From positions 62,001 to 126,000 of the forward strand of contig NZ_JAAXLA010000008.1 in assembly GCF_012911935.1 (NCBI RefSeq): DNA of 64,000 nucleotides. The letters run 5' to 3'. The position numbers and the translations under genes are program-made. How positions within the stretch are numbered: the first letter of the stretch is position 1; each line of letters opens with the position of its first letter. The notes beneath the pieces were generated by a model. That model was not told the DNA's origin. It did not search any database and saw only the letters and a program-made list of their open reading frames with translations. This document shows positions 8,952 to 18,900 of the stretch, piece after piece. This DNA is from Pseudonocardia acidicola. GTDB lineage: Bacteria; Actinomycetota; Actinomycetes; Mycobacteriales; Pseudonocardiaceae.

Positions 8952-9527
8952 ATGACCGCCATGACCGGAGACGACCAAACCGCCACCGGCCCCAACAGGC
9001 GTGCCGTGGCCTGGGCGCTGCTGCGCTCCACGCTCACGGTAGCTGCGCTGATCACCGTCTACTACCTGGTCCCGCTCACCCGCAGAGCCACTCCGGTCAC
9101 CCTGCTCCAGCTCCTGGGGGGCCTCGTCGCGATCACCGTGTTCGCGACCTGGCAGGTCCGGTCGATCGTGCGCTCCCCCTATCCCGCCATGCGGGCCATC
9201 GAGACGCTCGCGGCCGCCGTCCCCCTGTACCTGCTGCTGTTCGCCGCCTTCTACTACATGCTCGCCGACAGCCAGCCGCTGTCGTTCACCCAGCCCGTCG
9301 GCCGCACCGACGCGCTGTACTTCACGATGACCGTGTTCTCCACGGTGGGGTTCGGCGACATCGCGCCGGTGACCCCGGTCGCCCGCGTGGTCGTGACGGT
9401 GCAGATGGTGACCAACCTGCTCGTCATCGGAGTGCTGTTGCGAGCAGTGCTGGGCGCGGTGCGGCTCGGCCGCAGCCGTCGCGACGCCGACCGGCCCGAC
9501 GACGGCCCGGTCGGGCGCGGCGGGTGA
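8952..9527 (+). CDS. Potassium channel family protein (single pore, four TM)
   Basis: 191 residues from the ATG at 8952 (GTG 8922 and ATG 8961 are alternatives; none has a strong ribosome site). Four hydrophobic helices are visible, with the pore loop between the third and fourth: ALYFTMTVFSTVGFGDIAPV contains the selectivity filter TVGFGD. The layout (two helices, then helix-pore-helix) is that of small bacterial Ion_trans_2 channels without a ligand-binding or RCK domain. The C-terminus is short and charged. It probably conducts K+ across the cytoplasmic membrane; gating is unknown. The 3' end abuts a DUF1269 remnant on the other strand. Confidence 0.88.
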   Translation: MTAMTGDDQTATGPNRRAVAWALLRSTLTVAALITVYYLVPLTRRATPVTLLQLLGGLVAITVFATWQVRSIVRSPYPAMRAIETLAAAVPLYLLLFAAFYYMLADSQPLSFTQPVGRTDALYFTMTVFSTVGFGDIAPVTPVARVVVTVQMVTNLLVIGVLLRAVLGAVRLGRSRRDADRPDDGPVGRGG

Positions 9528-9691
9528 CCTCGGTCCTCGGTCTCGGCGAATGCCTCGCGCAGCTTCTTCTCCTGTTCCGCGGACAGGTTCGTGTGCAGCA
9601 ACTCCGCGTCGGTGCCGCCGAAGGCCTCCAGGACCTGCGGGGCGTTGTCGGTGCCCACGGCCGTGGGGAACTTCCACGCCGTCAGGGTGGC
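9528..9691 (-). pseudogene. DUF1269 membrane protein remnant, middle deleted
   Basis: Reading minus-strand from 9691 gives ATLTAWKFPTA, the characteristic N-terminus of DUF1269 proteins, joined directly in frame to GTDAELLHTNLSAEQEKKLR, their C-terminus. The central roughly 100 residues, including the glycine-rich membrane segment, are missing and the Met is gone. The frame then runs without its own stop into the potassium channel gene. The 5' end overlaps the last codons of the YihY-like gene in another frame. This is a decayed gene with one internal deletion; it can hardly be functional. Confidence 0.75.
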
Positions 9692-10548
9692 TGGCTGACC
9701 TCACCGGTGGAGTCGATCGGGGCCGCCCGCTCGGCAGCGGCCCGGCGCAGCCGGTGTTCACGCAGGGCGACACCGACGACCGCGCCCCCCAGCATCACCA
9801 CGCTGAACGCGATGAACCAGGACAGCAGCATGAACACGATGCCGAGCGGGCCGTACTCGCGGTAGTGGTAGGTGATCGTCGAGGACAGGAACAGTGTCGC
9901 GCCCAGCCGCAGGGCCAGCAGTCCGATCGTCATCGCGACGGCCCCGGGCAGCAGCAGCCGCCACCCCACTCGACCGGCGAGCAGGAAGTGCTGGGTCCAC
10001 CACGTCCACACGAACAGCAGCGGAGCCCAGATCAGCAACTGCAGCGCCGACCGGCCCGGCTCCGGGACGTTGATCAGCGGGCCGACCTCGAGCAGCAGCG
10101 CGCCGATGGCGACGAACACGACCAGCCACACCAGCGGGCGCCACAGCGCTTTCCAGCCCTTGGCGGGGACGTTCCACGCGATCTCGTAGGCCTTCTGCAG
10201 CGCGGTGGGCCACGCGTAGGCCGAGAGCAGGGTGAGGGCGGTGCCGAACGCGGTCGACGCCCCGCGCACGGTCGCCCGGGTGGGGAACAGCTGCCGCAGG
10301 TCGGCGGTCGCCGCGTCGGTCAGGCCGAAGCGACGGCCGGCGGCCGCCGGTACCCCGTCCGCGGTGCCCAGCGGCAGCAGCGCGGCCACGGTCACCAGCA
10401 CCGGGATGAGCAGCATGAACGCGAGCGCGGCCAGGATGGTCGCCTGGTTGACCAGGTCGAGCTCGGTGAACCGGCGCTGGACGTGCCCCACCCGCGACTC
10501 GTCGATCCGCTTACGGGTCTGCGTGATGCGGACCCCGACCCGCATCAC
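9682..10548 (-). CDS. YihY/BrkB family inner-membrane protein
   Basis: 288 residues with about six hydrophobic helices. Hallmarks of the YihY/UPF0761 (formerly RNase BN) family are visible: the N-terminal amphipathic segment, long helix AILAALAFMLLIPVLVTVAA near 40-60, and PLGIVFMLLSWFIAFSVVMLGGAVVGVAL near 235-265. Members are integral membrane proteins of unsettled role; the old RNase BN label was an error. A GTG (10548) and an ATG (10545) are adjacent starts; GGAG sits 7 bases before the GTG. The tail overlaps the DUF1269 remnant. Confidence 0.85.
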   Translation of the reverse strand: MMRVGVRITQTRKRIDESRVGHVQRRFTELDLVNQATILAALAFMLLIPVLVTVAALLPLGTADGVPAAAGRRFGLTDAATADLRQLFPTRATVRGASTAFGTALTLLSAYAWPTALQKAYEIAWNVPAKGWKALWRPLVWLVVFVAIGALLLEVGPLINVPEPGRSALQLLIWAPLLFVWTWWTQHFLLAGRVGWRLLLPGAVAMTIGLLALRLGATLFLSSTITYHYREYGPLGIVFMLLSWFIAFSVVMLGGAVVGVALREHRLRRAAAERAAPIDSTGEVSQPP

Positions 10549-10666
10549 GCCGACGCTCCGACCGCAGGCCGCCGCATCCGGACTCCTCTTCCGCCGCCGC
10601 AGCGGGCGGCGGCCCGCACGGCGAGCAGCCCGCCGGCGGCGGCCGGGCCGGTCACCTCAGCAGGCC

Positions 10667-11137
10667 TCAGTAGGCCTCGGCCTTCAGTTCCTTGCCGTGC
10701 ACGGTGAGCGCGTAGATGACCATGACGTCGAGTGCGATGACGATCACCGACCACACCGGCCACGCCGTGAGAAACGCGACGTTCACGATCGCACTGAGCC
10801 CGGCGAGGACGATCGCCACGACGCGGGCCCAGGTCTGCCCCGCCAGCAGCGCCACCCCCGCCAGGAAGATGACGATGCCGCCGATCAGGTGCACCCAGCC
10901 CCACCCGGTGTAGCTGACGGTCACCACCATGTTCGCTGCGGGAACCACGTAGTAGGTCTGGTTGAAGAGCGCCACGAGACCGGCGATCGCGTGGAACACC
11001 CCCATGAGGATCATGAGGACCGCCGCGAAGACGGCCCAACCCACCCAGGCGGACGGCTCGGTGACCGTCGTTCGCGGCGGCGCGCCCGACCGGACCTGGT
11101 CCGCTCCCGTCGCGGCGGCATGACTCGTCTCGGACAT
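10667..11137 (-). CDS. DUF7144-type four-helix membrane protein
   Basis: 156 residues: a hydrophilic N-terminus of about 30 residues and four hydrophobic helices. Typical features are WVGWAVFAAVLMILMGVFHAIAGL, the loop with YYVVPAA, GWGWVHLIGGIVIFLAGVALL and WPVWSVIVIALDVMVIYAL. This pattern matches the small actinobacterial DUF7144 membrane family, whose function is unknown. The ATG at 11137 has AGGGGAG 8 bases before it; a longer upstream frame is not supported. It is divergent from the DUF2267 cluster across a 241-base gap in which I see no further gene. Confidence 0.8.
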   Translation of the reverse strand: MSETSHAAATGADQVRSGAPPRTTVTEPSAWVGWAVFAAVLMILMGVFHAIAGLVALFNQTYYVVPAANMVVTVSYTGWGWVHLIGGIVIFLAGVALLAGQTWARVVAIVLAGLSAIVNVAFLTAWPVWSVIVIALDVMVIYALTVHGKELKAEAY

Positions 11138-11378
11138 CGTTCCCACTCCCCTTCTCCCGTCCGGGCGAGTCGACGGCAGCAGGTACCGAACAAGGACAAC
11201 CCGGACGCGTCGATCGTGCGACGCCGGGCGCCGCCGAACCTCACCCGCGGCAGGTGATCGCGTGGGTCGCCCTGTCCTGTGGTGCCGAGCCGGCGGCACC
11301 GAGTTGGCCGGGCCAGGTCGGTGCCCGCGGCCCGCGACACGACGAGGGTGATCCGCACAGCACACCGGGGAGTAGCCG

Positions 11379-11756
11379 ATGTCCCACGAGAGCTTCATCC
11401 AGAAGGTCGCCGAGCGCGCCGGGTTGTCGCGCATCGAGGCCGAGGCCATCGCCCACGCGACGATGCGGACGCTCTCCGAGCGGCTGACCGGGGGCGAGGC
11501 CGAGGATCTGGCCAACCAGCTGCCGCGGTCGTTCCGCGAAGACCTGCTGCCGACCTCGGAACACGCGGAGAGCTTCGGCGTGGCCGAGTTCCGCCGCCGG
11601 GTGGCCGAACGCGCGGAGGTCGACGAGGAGAAGGCGGCGGCCGGGATCGTCGCGGTGCTCGCCACGATCCGCGACACCGTGACCGGTAAGGAATGGCACG
11701 ACGTGATGGGCCAGCTGGGCAAGGAGTTCGCCCAGCTCGTCGAGACCACGGGGTAG
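11379..11756 (+). CDS. DUF2267 domain protein
   Basis: 125 residues, all helical by composition, with a complete DUF2267 repeat pair: FIQKVAERAGLSRIEAEAIAHATMRTLSERLTGGEAEDLANQLP, then FRRRVAERAEVDEEKAAAGIVAVLATIRDTV. These all-alpha domains are common in high-GC actinobacteria in stress-linked loci; no activity is known. ATG 11379 follows a GGGGAG. It is three bases from the next gene, so the two are surely cotranscribed with the second DUF2267 gene. Confidence 0.87.
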   Translation: MSHESFIQKVAERAGLSRIEAEAIAHATMRTLSERLTGGEAEDLANQLPRSFREDLLPTSEHAESFGVAEFRRRVAERAEVDEEKAAAGIVAVLATIRDTVTGKEWHDVMGQLGKEFAQLVETTG

Positions 11757-11759
11757 CCA

Positions 11760-12134
11760 GTGGTGGACCCCGTCACCGCTCACGATCTCGGGCGGCCCAT
11801 CGCCTACCTCGCGCTCGCCGAGGGAACTGCGGTGTACGACCGGGACGGGCAGCGCATCGGGGTGGTCGACCACGTGCTTGCCGACGTCCCGATGGACATC
11901 TTCGAGGGCGTCATCGTGCACACCGAGCCGCTGCCCGGGAACCACCGCTACGCCGACGCCGACCAGATCGCCGGGCTGTACGAACGGGGTGTGCTGCTCG
12001 CGGTACGGCGCGACGACCTGCACGAACCTCGGGAGCCGTCCCGGCCACGGGTGGCCGTGGACGGCAGCATTCCGGCGGAGAGCCCGCTGGAGGCCAGGCT
12101 GCGACGCGTCTGGGACTGGATCACGGCCCGATGA
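11760..12134 (+). CDS. PRC-barrel-like small protein
   Basis: 124 residues starting at GTG 11760, 3 bases after the previous stop. The first 80 residues read as a beta-rich PRC-barrel-like domain (LALAEGTAVYDRDGQRIGVVDHVLAD... FEGVIVHTEPLPGNHRYADADQIAGLYERGVLLAV), in which a conserved glycine turn is followed by an input-sensing barrel. The rest is a Pro/Arg linker and a short helical end with two Trp. PRC domains bind partners or RNA in ribosome maturation and photosynthetic complexes; here it likely acts with the flanking DUF2267 proteins. Assignment rests on pattern only. Confidence 0.65.
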   Translation: MVDPVTAHDLGRPIAYLALAEGTAVYDRDGQRIGVVDHVLADVPMDIFEGVIVHTEPLPGNHRYADADQIAGLYERGVLLAVRRDDLHEPREPSRPRVAVDGSIPAESPLEARLRRVWDWITAR

Positions 12135-12165
12135 GCGGCGGCGACGCCGCAGAGAGGAACCGGGG

Positions 12166-12930
12166 ATGGACTACGAACAGTTCATCACGCTCGTCCAGCA
12201 GATGACGAAGCGCGACCGGGGAGGCACCGAGCGGGCCGTGCAAGCCGTCCTCACCACGCTGGCCGAGCACCTGTCCAAGACGGAGGCCGCCGACGTCATG
12301 GAGCGGCTGCCGCCGGAGTTGCAGCCCTACCTCTACACCGACACCGGCCCGCGGGCCTTCAGCGCCGAGGAGTTCGTCCGGCGGGTGGCCGAGCGGGAGG
12401 GCAGCGACCCGGAGAGCGCCGAGCGGGACGCCGCGGCCGTGTTCGCGATCCTGCCGCAGGCGATCGGCCCGGACGTCTTCGCCCACGTTCAGGCGCAGCT
12501 TCCCCAGGACTACGGACCGCTGCTGTCCGGCCGTTCGGTGATCGACCCGTTGGATCGGTTCCTCGAACGGGTGTCCCGGCGCGCCGGGGGGATCGGCACC
12601 GACGAGGCCCGGCGGGTCAGCGAGGCGGTGCTGGAGACCCTCGCGGAGCGCGTCGCGCCCGGCGACGCCGACGACCTCGCCGCCAACCTGCCGCTGGCGC
12701 TGCACGAGGCGCTGCATCGCGGCAAGGAGCATCAGAACCCCCGGATGACGGTGCAGGAATTCGGGCTGCGGGTGGCCGAGCGCTCCGGGCTGCCCATCGA
12801 ACGCGCCGCCCGGGCGATCCCGGCGGTGTTCGCGACGCTGCGCGAGGACGTCGGCGACGAGTTCTTCGATGTCAGGGTGCAGTTGCCCGAGGAGTACCGG
12901 CACCTGCTGGGCACCCAGCGGGCCTACTGA
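12166..12930 (+). CDS. Double DUF2267 domain protein
   Basis: 254 residues comprising two DUF2267 units, about 1-125 and 126-254. Each has the paired helical motifs (AVLTTLAEHLSKTEAADVMERLP, FVRRVAEREGSDPESAERDA; then AVLETLAERVAPGDADDLAANLP, FGLRVAERSGLPIERAARA). It looks like an internal duplication of the type encoded by the gene at 11379. ATG 12166 is preceded by GAGAGG; a longer frame overlapping the PRC gene is rejected. Third gene of the operon. No catalytic motif is seen. Confidence 0.87.
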   Translation: MDYEQFITLVQQMTKRDRGGTERAVQAVLTTLAEHLSKTEAADVMERLPPELQPYLYTDTGPRAFSAEEFVRRVAEREGSDPESAERDAAAVFAILPQAIGPDVFAHVQAQLPQDYGPLLSGRSVIDPLDRFLERVSRRAGGIGTDEARRVSEAVLETLAERVAPGDADDLAANLPLALHEALHRGKEHQNPRMTVQEFGLRVAERSGLPIERAARAIPAVFATLREDVGDEFFDVRVQLPEEYRHLLGTQRAY

Positions 12931-13098
12931 CATGGCCCAACGGGCCACCACATCTCCGTGCGCCGCGGCGCGGTCGATCCGGGCCGCGGCGCACCCCATC
13001 CCAGGACCAAAGTCTCTGCTTGGTCCGCAGCGGCCGCGGCTAGCGTCGATCGCCTCATGCTTCGCCGGTGATGGTGGTGGGACCCGGAGGTTGACAGC

Positions 13099-15708
13099 AT
13101 GGTGCACCTGTCACCATCGAAGATGGCGATACCGGAGCCCCCGGTGGGTTTCGTCGGCAGACCCCGGGTCCGTGCGCTGCTCGACGGAGCCGCCGGCACG
13201 GCGATCACATTGGTCAGCGCGCCGCCGGGGTTCGGGAAGACGACCGCCCTGGCCGACTGGGCGCGGTGCGGGCGCGTTCGCACCGCGTGGCTGCGGCTCG
13301 ACGAGGAGGACAACGACCCCGCGCGGCTGTGGTCGGGCTTGCTGGGCGTGCTGCCAGGCGAGCCGCCGGACACCGTCGACGAACTGATCAGCGCCGTCGA
13401 GGCGCTCCCCCGGGGTCTGCGGCTGGTCCTGGACAACGTCGAGGAGATCCGCGATCCCGAGGCGCTGCGGGCCCTGCGCACGCTGCTGCGGAGCCGTCCG
13501 CCCGGCGTGCATCTCGTCCTCTCCGGCCGGGTGGACCCGCCGCTGGGCCTGTCCCGGCTGCGGCTCGAGGACCGGCTCTCCGAGCTGCGCGCGGACCAAC
13601 TGCAGTTCTCCCGCACCGAGACCGCGGGACTCGTCGCGGCCAGCGGGCTGGCGCTGGGGCCGCAGCAGATCAGAACGCTCCACGAGATCTGCGACGGGTG
13701 GGCCGCCGGGCTCCGGCTGGCCGCGATCTCCCTGCGGGACACCGCCGACATCGACGCCTTCCTCACCTCTTTCGCCGCCGACCACCACCCGCTGGCCGAG
13801 TACCTGGAGGGCGAGGTGCTCGCCGGGCTGCGGGACGAGCACCAGGAGCTGCTGCGCCTCACCAGCATCTGCAGCGCGGTGCCGCCCGGTCTGGCCGCGG
13901 AGCTGACCGACCGCGAGGACGCACCCGAGCTCCTCGACGACCTCGTGCACCGGACGTCACTGGTCCTGCAGCGGCCGCAGGCGGTCGAGGAGTTCCGGAC
14001 ACGCCCCCTGCTGCGGTCGTACCTGCAGGCGCACCTGGAGCGGCAACGTCCGGGTCTGGTGGCCGGGCTGCACATGCGGGCGGCCGGCTGGTGGGCCGAC
14101 CGGCAACGGCCGCTCCAGGCCATCGAGCACGCCGTCCGGGCCGACGACCGGGCCGGGCTGCAGGGCCTGCTGCAGCGGCTCGCCGTCCCGCTGCTGCTCA
14201 CCGGCGATCACCGCGCGCTGCGGCGAGCCCTCGACCGGCTCGACTCGGGGCCGCACCGCAACGACCCGTGGCCGGCCCTGGCCTCTGCCCTGCTGTACCT
14301 CGAGGACGGTGACCCGGCCGCAGCGCAACGCGAGCTCGCGACCGTGGGAGCCGGCCTGCCGGACAGCGGGTCGACCGAGCTCGCCGTGCTGCGCGACGCC
14401 GCCGAGTTCGGGGTGGCCGTGGCGACCGGCGAGCCCGACCGGGCCCGCCGGGCGGCACGCCGGCTGGACGGGGTGGCCCCTGCCGACACCGCCGTCGACG
14501 CGCTGGCCCGGGTGACCCGGGCGCGTTCCCGGCTGCTCTGGTTCGTCGATCGCGGCAGCGTCCCCGCCGAGCTCGCGGCGACCATGCGGATCGCGCGCCA
14601 GCACGATTACCGCTACCTCGAGATGCAGTGCGCGACGCTGGCCGGCGTGGCCGCCGGGCTCGGGGGGAATCCCCGGGCGATGGTCGCCGAGAGCGAGGAC
14701 GCGGCGGTCCTCGCCGGAGCCTGCGGCTGGCAGGGGTCGGCGTGGTCGCGCACCGCACATGCGATGCTGGCCGACGCGGCGCTGCTGCGGGCCGAACCCG
14801 AACTCGCCCGCCATCACGCCACGCTGGGGCTGCGGTTCGCCGGTCCGGTGCATCCGTCGCTGGCCCACGTGCTCGGCGTGCTGCACGCAGCGGCCCGGTT
14901 CGACCTCGGCGAGCCCGCGGCCGGGCTGAGCGCGATGCAGCAGGCCCGCCTGGAGCTCGGTGCGCTGTTCGTGCCGGCCGAGCAGGTGGCCGCGGCGGCG
15001 CTGCTGGAACACCGCGCCGCGCTGCTGCTGCACCATGCGGCGGCCGCCTCCACCGTGCTCAGCTGGCTGACCGAGCGACTCGACGTCGCCGGCGAGCTGG
15101 TGCTCATGCGGTCCTGGGCCGACACCGCGGAGGGCCGGCTGCCGGCCGCGCGGGAACGGCTTGCGCCGCTGCTCGCCGGAACCGTCCGTCCGCTGGCCTC
15201 GCCGACGATGGTCGAGGCGCGGCTGCTCGAGTGCCGGCTGGCCCTCGCCGGGGACGACCGCCCGGCGGCCCGGCGCGCGCTGGACGCCGCGCTGCATCAC
15301 GCCGAGGCGCTCGACGCCCTGCGCCCGTTCACCCTCGCCGGCCCGCAGGTCAGGGAGCTGCTGGTGCACACGCTGGGCAGCTTCGGCACGGCCGAGCCGT
15401 TGGCCGCGCGGGCCGTCGCTGCGCGCTGGCCCGCCGAGGCCCCCGCGCGCGCCACGCTGCTCAGCGAGCGGGAGCTCACCGTCCTGTCGCTGCTGCCCTC
15501 GCTGCTGTCCCTCGACGAGATCGCCGACGACCTCGCCATCTCCATCAACACGGTGAAGTCGCATGTTCGGGCGATCTACGCGAAGCTCGGGGTCAGCACC
15601 CGCCGCACCGCCGTCGTGACCGCCTACGAGCGGGCGTTGCTGCCGCTGCAACCCGTTGCCGGCCCGTCGTCGGTGCGCGACGGAGCGCCGCTCATCGGCC
15701 ACGTCTGA
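13099..15708 (+). CDS. LAL-type (MalT-like) LuxR transcriptional regulator
   Basis: 869 residues. An N-terminal STAND/AAA ATPase has Walker A SAPPGFGKTTALADWA (about 39-54), followed by LVLDNVEEI and the arginine-finger region. The middle 400 residues are helical TPR-like repeats (many xAxxLxxxGxxxxA units). The C-terminus is a GerE/LuxR helix-turn-helix: LSERELTVLSLLPSLLSLDEIADDLAISINTVKSHVRAIYAKLGV. LAL proteins activate catabolic or secondary-metabolism genes on ligand binding. Its target is unknown; it stands alone, 168 bases after the DUF2267 operon and convergent with the SMC operon. Confidence 0.9.
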   Translation: MVHLSPSKMAIPEPPVGFVGRPRVRALLDGAAGTAITLVSAPPGFGKTTALADWARCGRVRTAWLRLDEEDNDPARLWSGLLGVLPGEPPDTVDELISAVEALPRGLRLVLDNVEEIRDPEALRALRTLLRSRPPGVHLVLSGRVDPPLGLSRLRLEDRLSELRADQLQFSRTETAGLVAASGLALGPQQIRTLHEICDGWAAGLRLAAISLRDTADIDAFLTSFAADHHPLAEYLEGEVLAGLRDEHQELLRLTSICSAVPPGLAAELTDREDAPELLDDLVHRTSLVLQRPQAVEEFRTRPLLRSYLQAHLERQRPGLVAGLHMRAAGWWADRQRPLQAIEHAVRADDRAGLQGLLQRLAVPLLLTGDHRALRRALDRLDSGPHRNDPWPALASALLYLEDGDPAAAQRELATVGAGLPDSGSTELAVLRDAAEFGVAVATGEPDRARRAARRLDGVAPADTAVDALARVTRARSRLLWFVDRGSVPAELAATMRIARQHDYRYLEMQCATLAGVAAGLGGNPRAMVAESEDAAVLAGACGWQGSAWSRTAHAMLADAALLRAEPELARHHATLGLRFAGPVHPSLAHVLGVLHAAARFDLGEPAAGLSAMQQARLELGALFVPAEQVAAAALLEHRAALLLHHAAAASTVLSWLTERLDVAGELVLMRSWADTAEGRLPAARERLAPLLAGTVRPLASPTMVEARLLECRLALAGDDRPAARRALDAALHHAEALDALRPFTLAGPQVRELLVHTLGSFGTAEPLAARAVAARWPAEAPARATLLSERELTVLSLLPSLLSLDEIADDLAISINTVKSHVRAIYAKLGVSTRRTAVVTAYERALLPLQPVAGPSSVRDGAPLIGHV

Positions 15709-15922
15709 CCGGCCCGGCGGGTGGCGTGTCGAGGGTCGGCCCAGGTGCGGCTGCCCGCTGCCGGTCAGGGCGTGCCCGACCAACCGACGCCGTCGGCCGC
15801 GAGGTGCGCATTCGCAGAGGTCGCGAAGTTCTCGACGATCAGCGCCACCCGGGCCCGCCTCGATGTCGCGACCACCGCGGCGAGCCGCTGCGCCAAGGGC
15901 GAGAGCCCGGACTCCGAGGCGC
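15709..15922. other. Convergent intergenic region, possible gene scrap
   Basis: This 214-base gap lies between the LAL regulator and the SMC-like gene, which converge. On the minus strand the frame ending at 15765 encodes a protein-like stretch (LSPLAQRLAAVVATSRRARV followed by ALIVENFATSA) without a start or ribosome site of its own; it could be the end of a lost gene. No clear terminator hairpin was found. Confidence 0.3.
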
Positions 15923-18900
15923 TCACAGCAGGGTCAGCACCGGGTCGTCGCGCCACACCCGCGTGATGTCGACGACGCCCGCCGGGTCGTCGCCGGCGAG
16001 CGTGCGGTCGGCCACCCGCACGTACTCGCGATTGCGGTTGGCGGTGTTGCGCAGCCGGATGATGTTGGGGAAGCGGCCGACCGCCTTCATGTCACCGACG
16101 CCGGTCAGGAAGATGAGCTGGACGCCGTTGGCCGCAGCCACCTTGCGCTGCAGGTTCAGGAAGACCACGTAGTTGGCCTTGCCCAGCGGGTTGTCCAGCG
16201 GCAGCGCGCCGAAGCCGGGCAGGTCGCGGCCGCGGCTGGTGGCGCGCAACTTGGCAACCATGCAGAACAGCAGCAGCGAGATGGTCACCTTCTCCCCGCC
16301 CGACCACTTGCGCATGCGCTCCACCGATACCCGCTCCAGGGCGAACGTGGTCGACGGCTTGAGCACCCGGGCCTTCCAGTTGCCGTCGCCGACGACCGCG
16401 CTGGTGGCCTGCCACAGCAGCTCCTGGCCGCGGGGGACCTCGACGCCACGCGCGGTGAGCGCGTCGACGAGCCGGGAGCAACGGTCGCGGACGACCGCGT
16501 CGGCCGTCTCGACGCTCGCCCGGGGCCCGACCTCCAGGAACCGCTGGCCCGCCCAGTCACCGAGCGTGTCGGGCAGCTCGGAGAGCGCCTGCGCCCGCGC
16601 CAGTGACTTCAGCGCCTGCCGCACCATCCCGGTCATGGCCGTGACGACGACGGCCTTGTGCTCGTCGAGCTCGGCGAGCCGCTCGCGCAGATTGGCGGCG
16701 AACACGTCGAGGTCGGCGGCGAGCGAGTCGGCGACGGGGCCGAGCTCGGCGGCGACGTCGGTGATCCGGAACCGGTCGCGCACCTCGGGCTTGACCCCGG
16801 CGAAGCGGTCGGCGGCGGCCCACAGCACGATCCGCCGGGCGATCTCGTCGACTGCCCGGGCGTGCCGGCGGGTCTCGGCGGAGGCCGCGTCGAGCCGGGC
16901 CTTCATCCCCGCGACGGCCTCGTGTGCCTCGTCGACCGTGCGGGGGTCTCCCGCCGTGCCGGAGGTGTCGTCCGCCGGGACACCCAGCAGCTCGACCAGG
17001 TGACGCATCCCGGTGGCACGCTCCCGGGCCGCGGCCTGGCGCTCCCGGGCCGTCCGCGCGGCGTGCTCGGCCTCGTCGCGCCGTGCCAGGTGCTCCCGGT
17101 GCGTCTGCTCGGCCCCCTCGGCGGCGAGCAGGGCCTCCTCGCGGGTCGCCGGCGGCGCCGCCTCGGGCTCCGCGTCGTCGTCCGTACCGGCCGGGTGGCG
17201 GTCGAGCTCCCGGCGCGCCTCCCGGGTCTCGGCAGTCGCCTCGCCGATGGCCTCGGCGAGCCGGGATGCCTCCGCCTCCGCGCGCGCCGTGGCCAGTGCC
17301 CGGGTCTCGGGGTCGGCGGCGTCGGGGGTGTCGAGCAGCGCCCCGGCCGCCTCTCGCACCGGTGCCGACAGCCCCTCGACCTGCGCGCTGGGACCCTCGA
17401 CGGCCCGTTTCGCCTCCTCCAGCGACACCGCGAGGGCCGACTCCGAGACCTCCCGCCGGTAGGCCTGGTCGGCGGTCTCCCATGCCCGCCTCGCGGCGGC
17501 CAGCGGCAGGACCCCGGACGCGTGACCGGGCGCCGCAGCGGGCAGTGCCGCCCGTTCGTGACGCTGCGCGGCCACCGTGCGCCGCAGTGCGGCGGTCTGC
17601 TCCACTGCGGCCTCGGCCCGCCGCCGGTGCTCGGCCTCCGCCCCGGCCTCCCGGTCCATCGCGGCGGCGCAGTCGGCGATCTGCCCGGGCAACGCCGCGG
17701 CCAGGGTCCGCTGCGGCGCGGCGTTGCGGGCCCGGATGAGCAGACCCGACAGCACCCCCTGAGCCGCCGCGGCCGCCCGCCTGCTGCCCTCCAGCTCCGT
17801 GCGGCGCACCTCCAGGGCGGTCTCCCGGTCGGCCAGCGCCGCATGCTCGGCGGCCACCCGGGCGAGCTCGCCGGCGAGCTCGGTGAGCTGCTGGTCGGTG
17901 GTCGCGATCGACGCGGTCAGGGCCTCCACGGTGCCCGGCGGGCAGTCGGCCCGCAGCTGCTGCAGCCGGCGCCTGCGGTCGGCGTCCTGGTCGTGGGCGC
18001 CGGCCAACTCGGCGTCCGTGGCGGCGCGACCGGCGCGGGCCCGCTCCCGGGCGGTGATCTCCGCACCCGCCGCGGTCCTGTCGGTGAGCGCGGGCGCGGG
18101 CGGCACGAGGAACGGCGTCTCCCCGTCCACACCCGCCGCCGTGACCACGCGGTCGAGGTCGGCGGTGGTCGCGAGGACCACCGCCGACGTGGGCCGCAGC
18201 GCCGCGTCGGTCAGCACCCGCCGGGCCGCGGGCAGGTCCTGGGGGTCGTAGATCAGCAGCCCGGCGGCCAGCGCGGGCGCGGCCTGCAGGACCGCGGCGT
18301 GCCGGTCCGGTGGCACGGCGTGGGCGAGGTAGCTCCAGCCGGTGGCCGCCGGGATCCCGGCCCGCTCCAGAGCGTCGTGCGCCCGGACCAGGTCGAGGGT
18401 CCCCGGCAGCAGGCCGGTCGTGGCCAGCGCCGCGAGCGACCGCTCGTCCTCCGCACCGTCGACCGCGAGCTCGATGCGCTGCCGCTCGGCCCGCGCGATC
18501 GCCACGGTCAGGGCCTCCACCAGGTCGCCGGCCTCGGCGACCGGGTCGATGTCCGCGCCGCCGGCGAGCGCGCGCAGCCGCTCGTCGCCGGCCAGCTCGT
18601 CGATGCGTTCGGTCAGGCCGCGCAGCCGGACGAGGTCGTCGCGGCGGCGCTGCTCGACGGTGCGGCGCTCGGCGTCGAGCTCGTCCGCGGCCGCCGCCAG
18701 CTCGCTGCGGCGCTCCTGCAGCCGCGCGCGGTCGGCGCGCAGCTCGTCGAGGGCGTCGGCGGCCTCCTGGTCGGTGGCCTCGTGGCGCTCGATCGCCGCC
18801 TCGATGTCCTCCCCCGCCGCGAGGTGGCCCGCGGCGGCGGCGGTGGCGATGTCGGTGTCGAGGTCCGAGAGCGTCCCGGTGAGCGTCGTCAGGCTGCCGG

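Noticed and set aside
15765..15956. 63-residue minus-strand ORF overlapping the SMC-like gene end
   Set aside because: Some protein-like composition, but no start context; noted only as a possible scrap.
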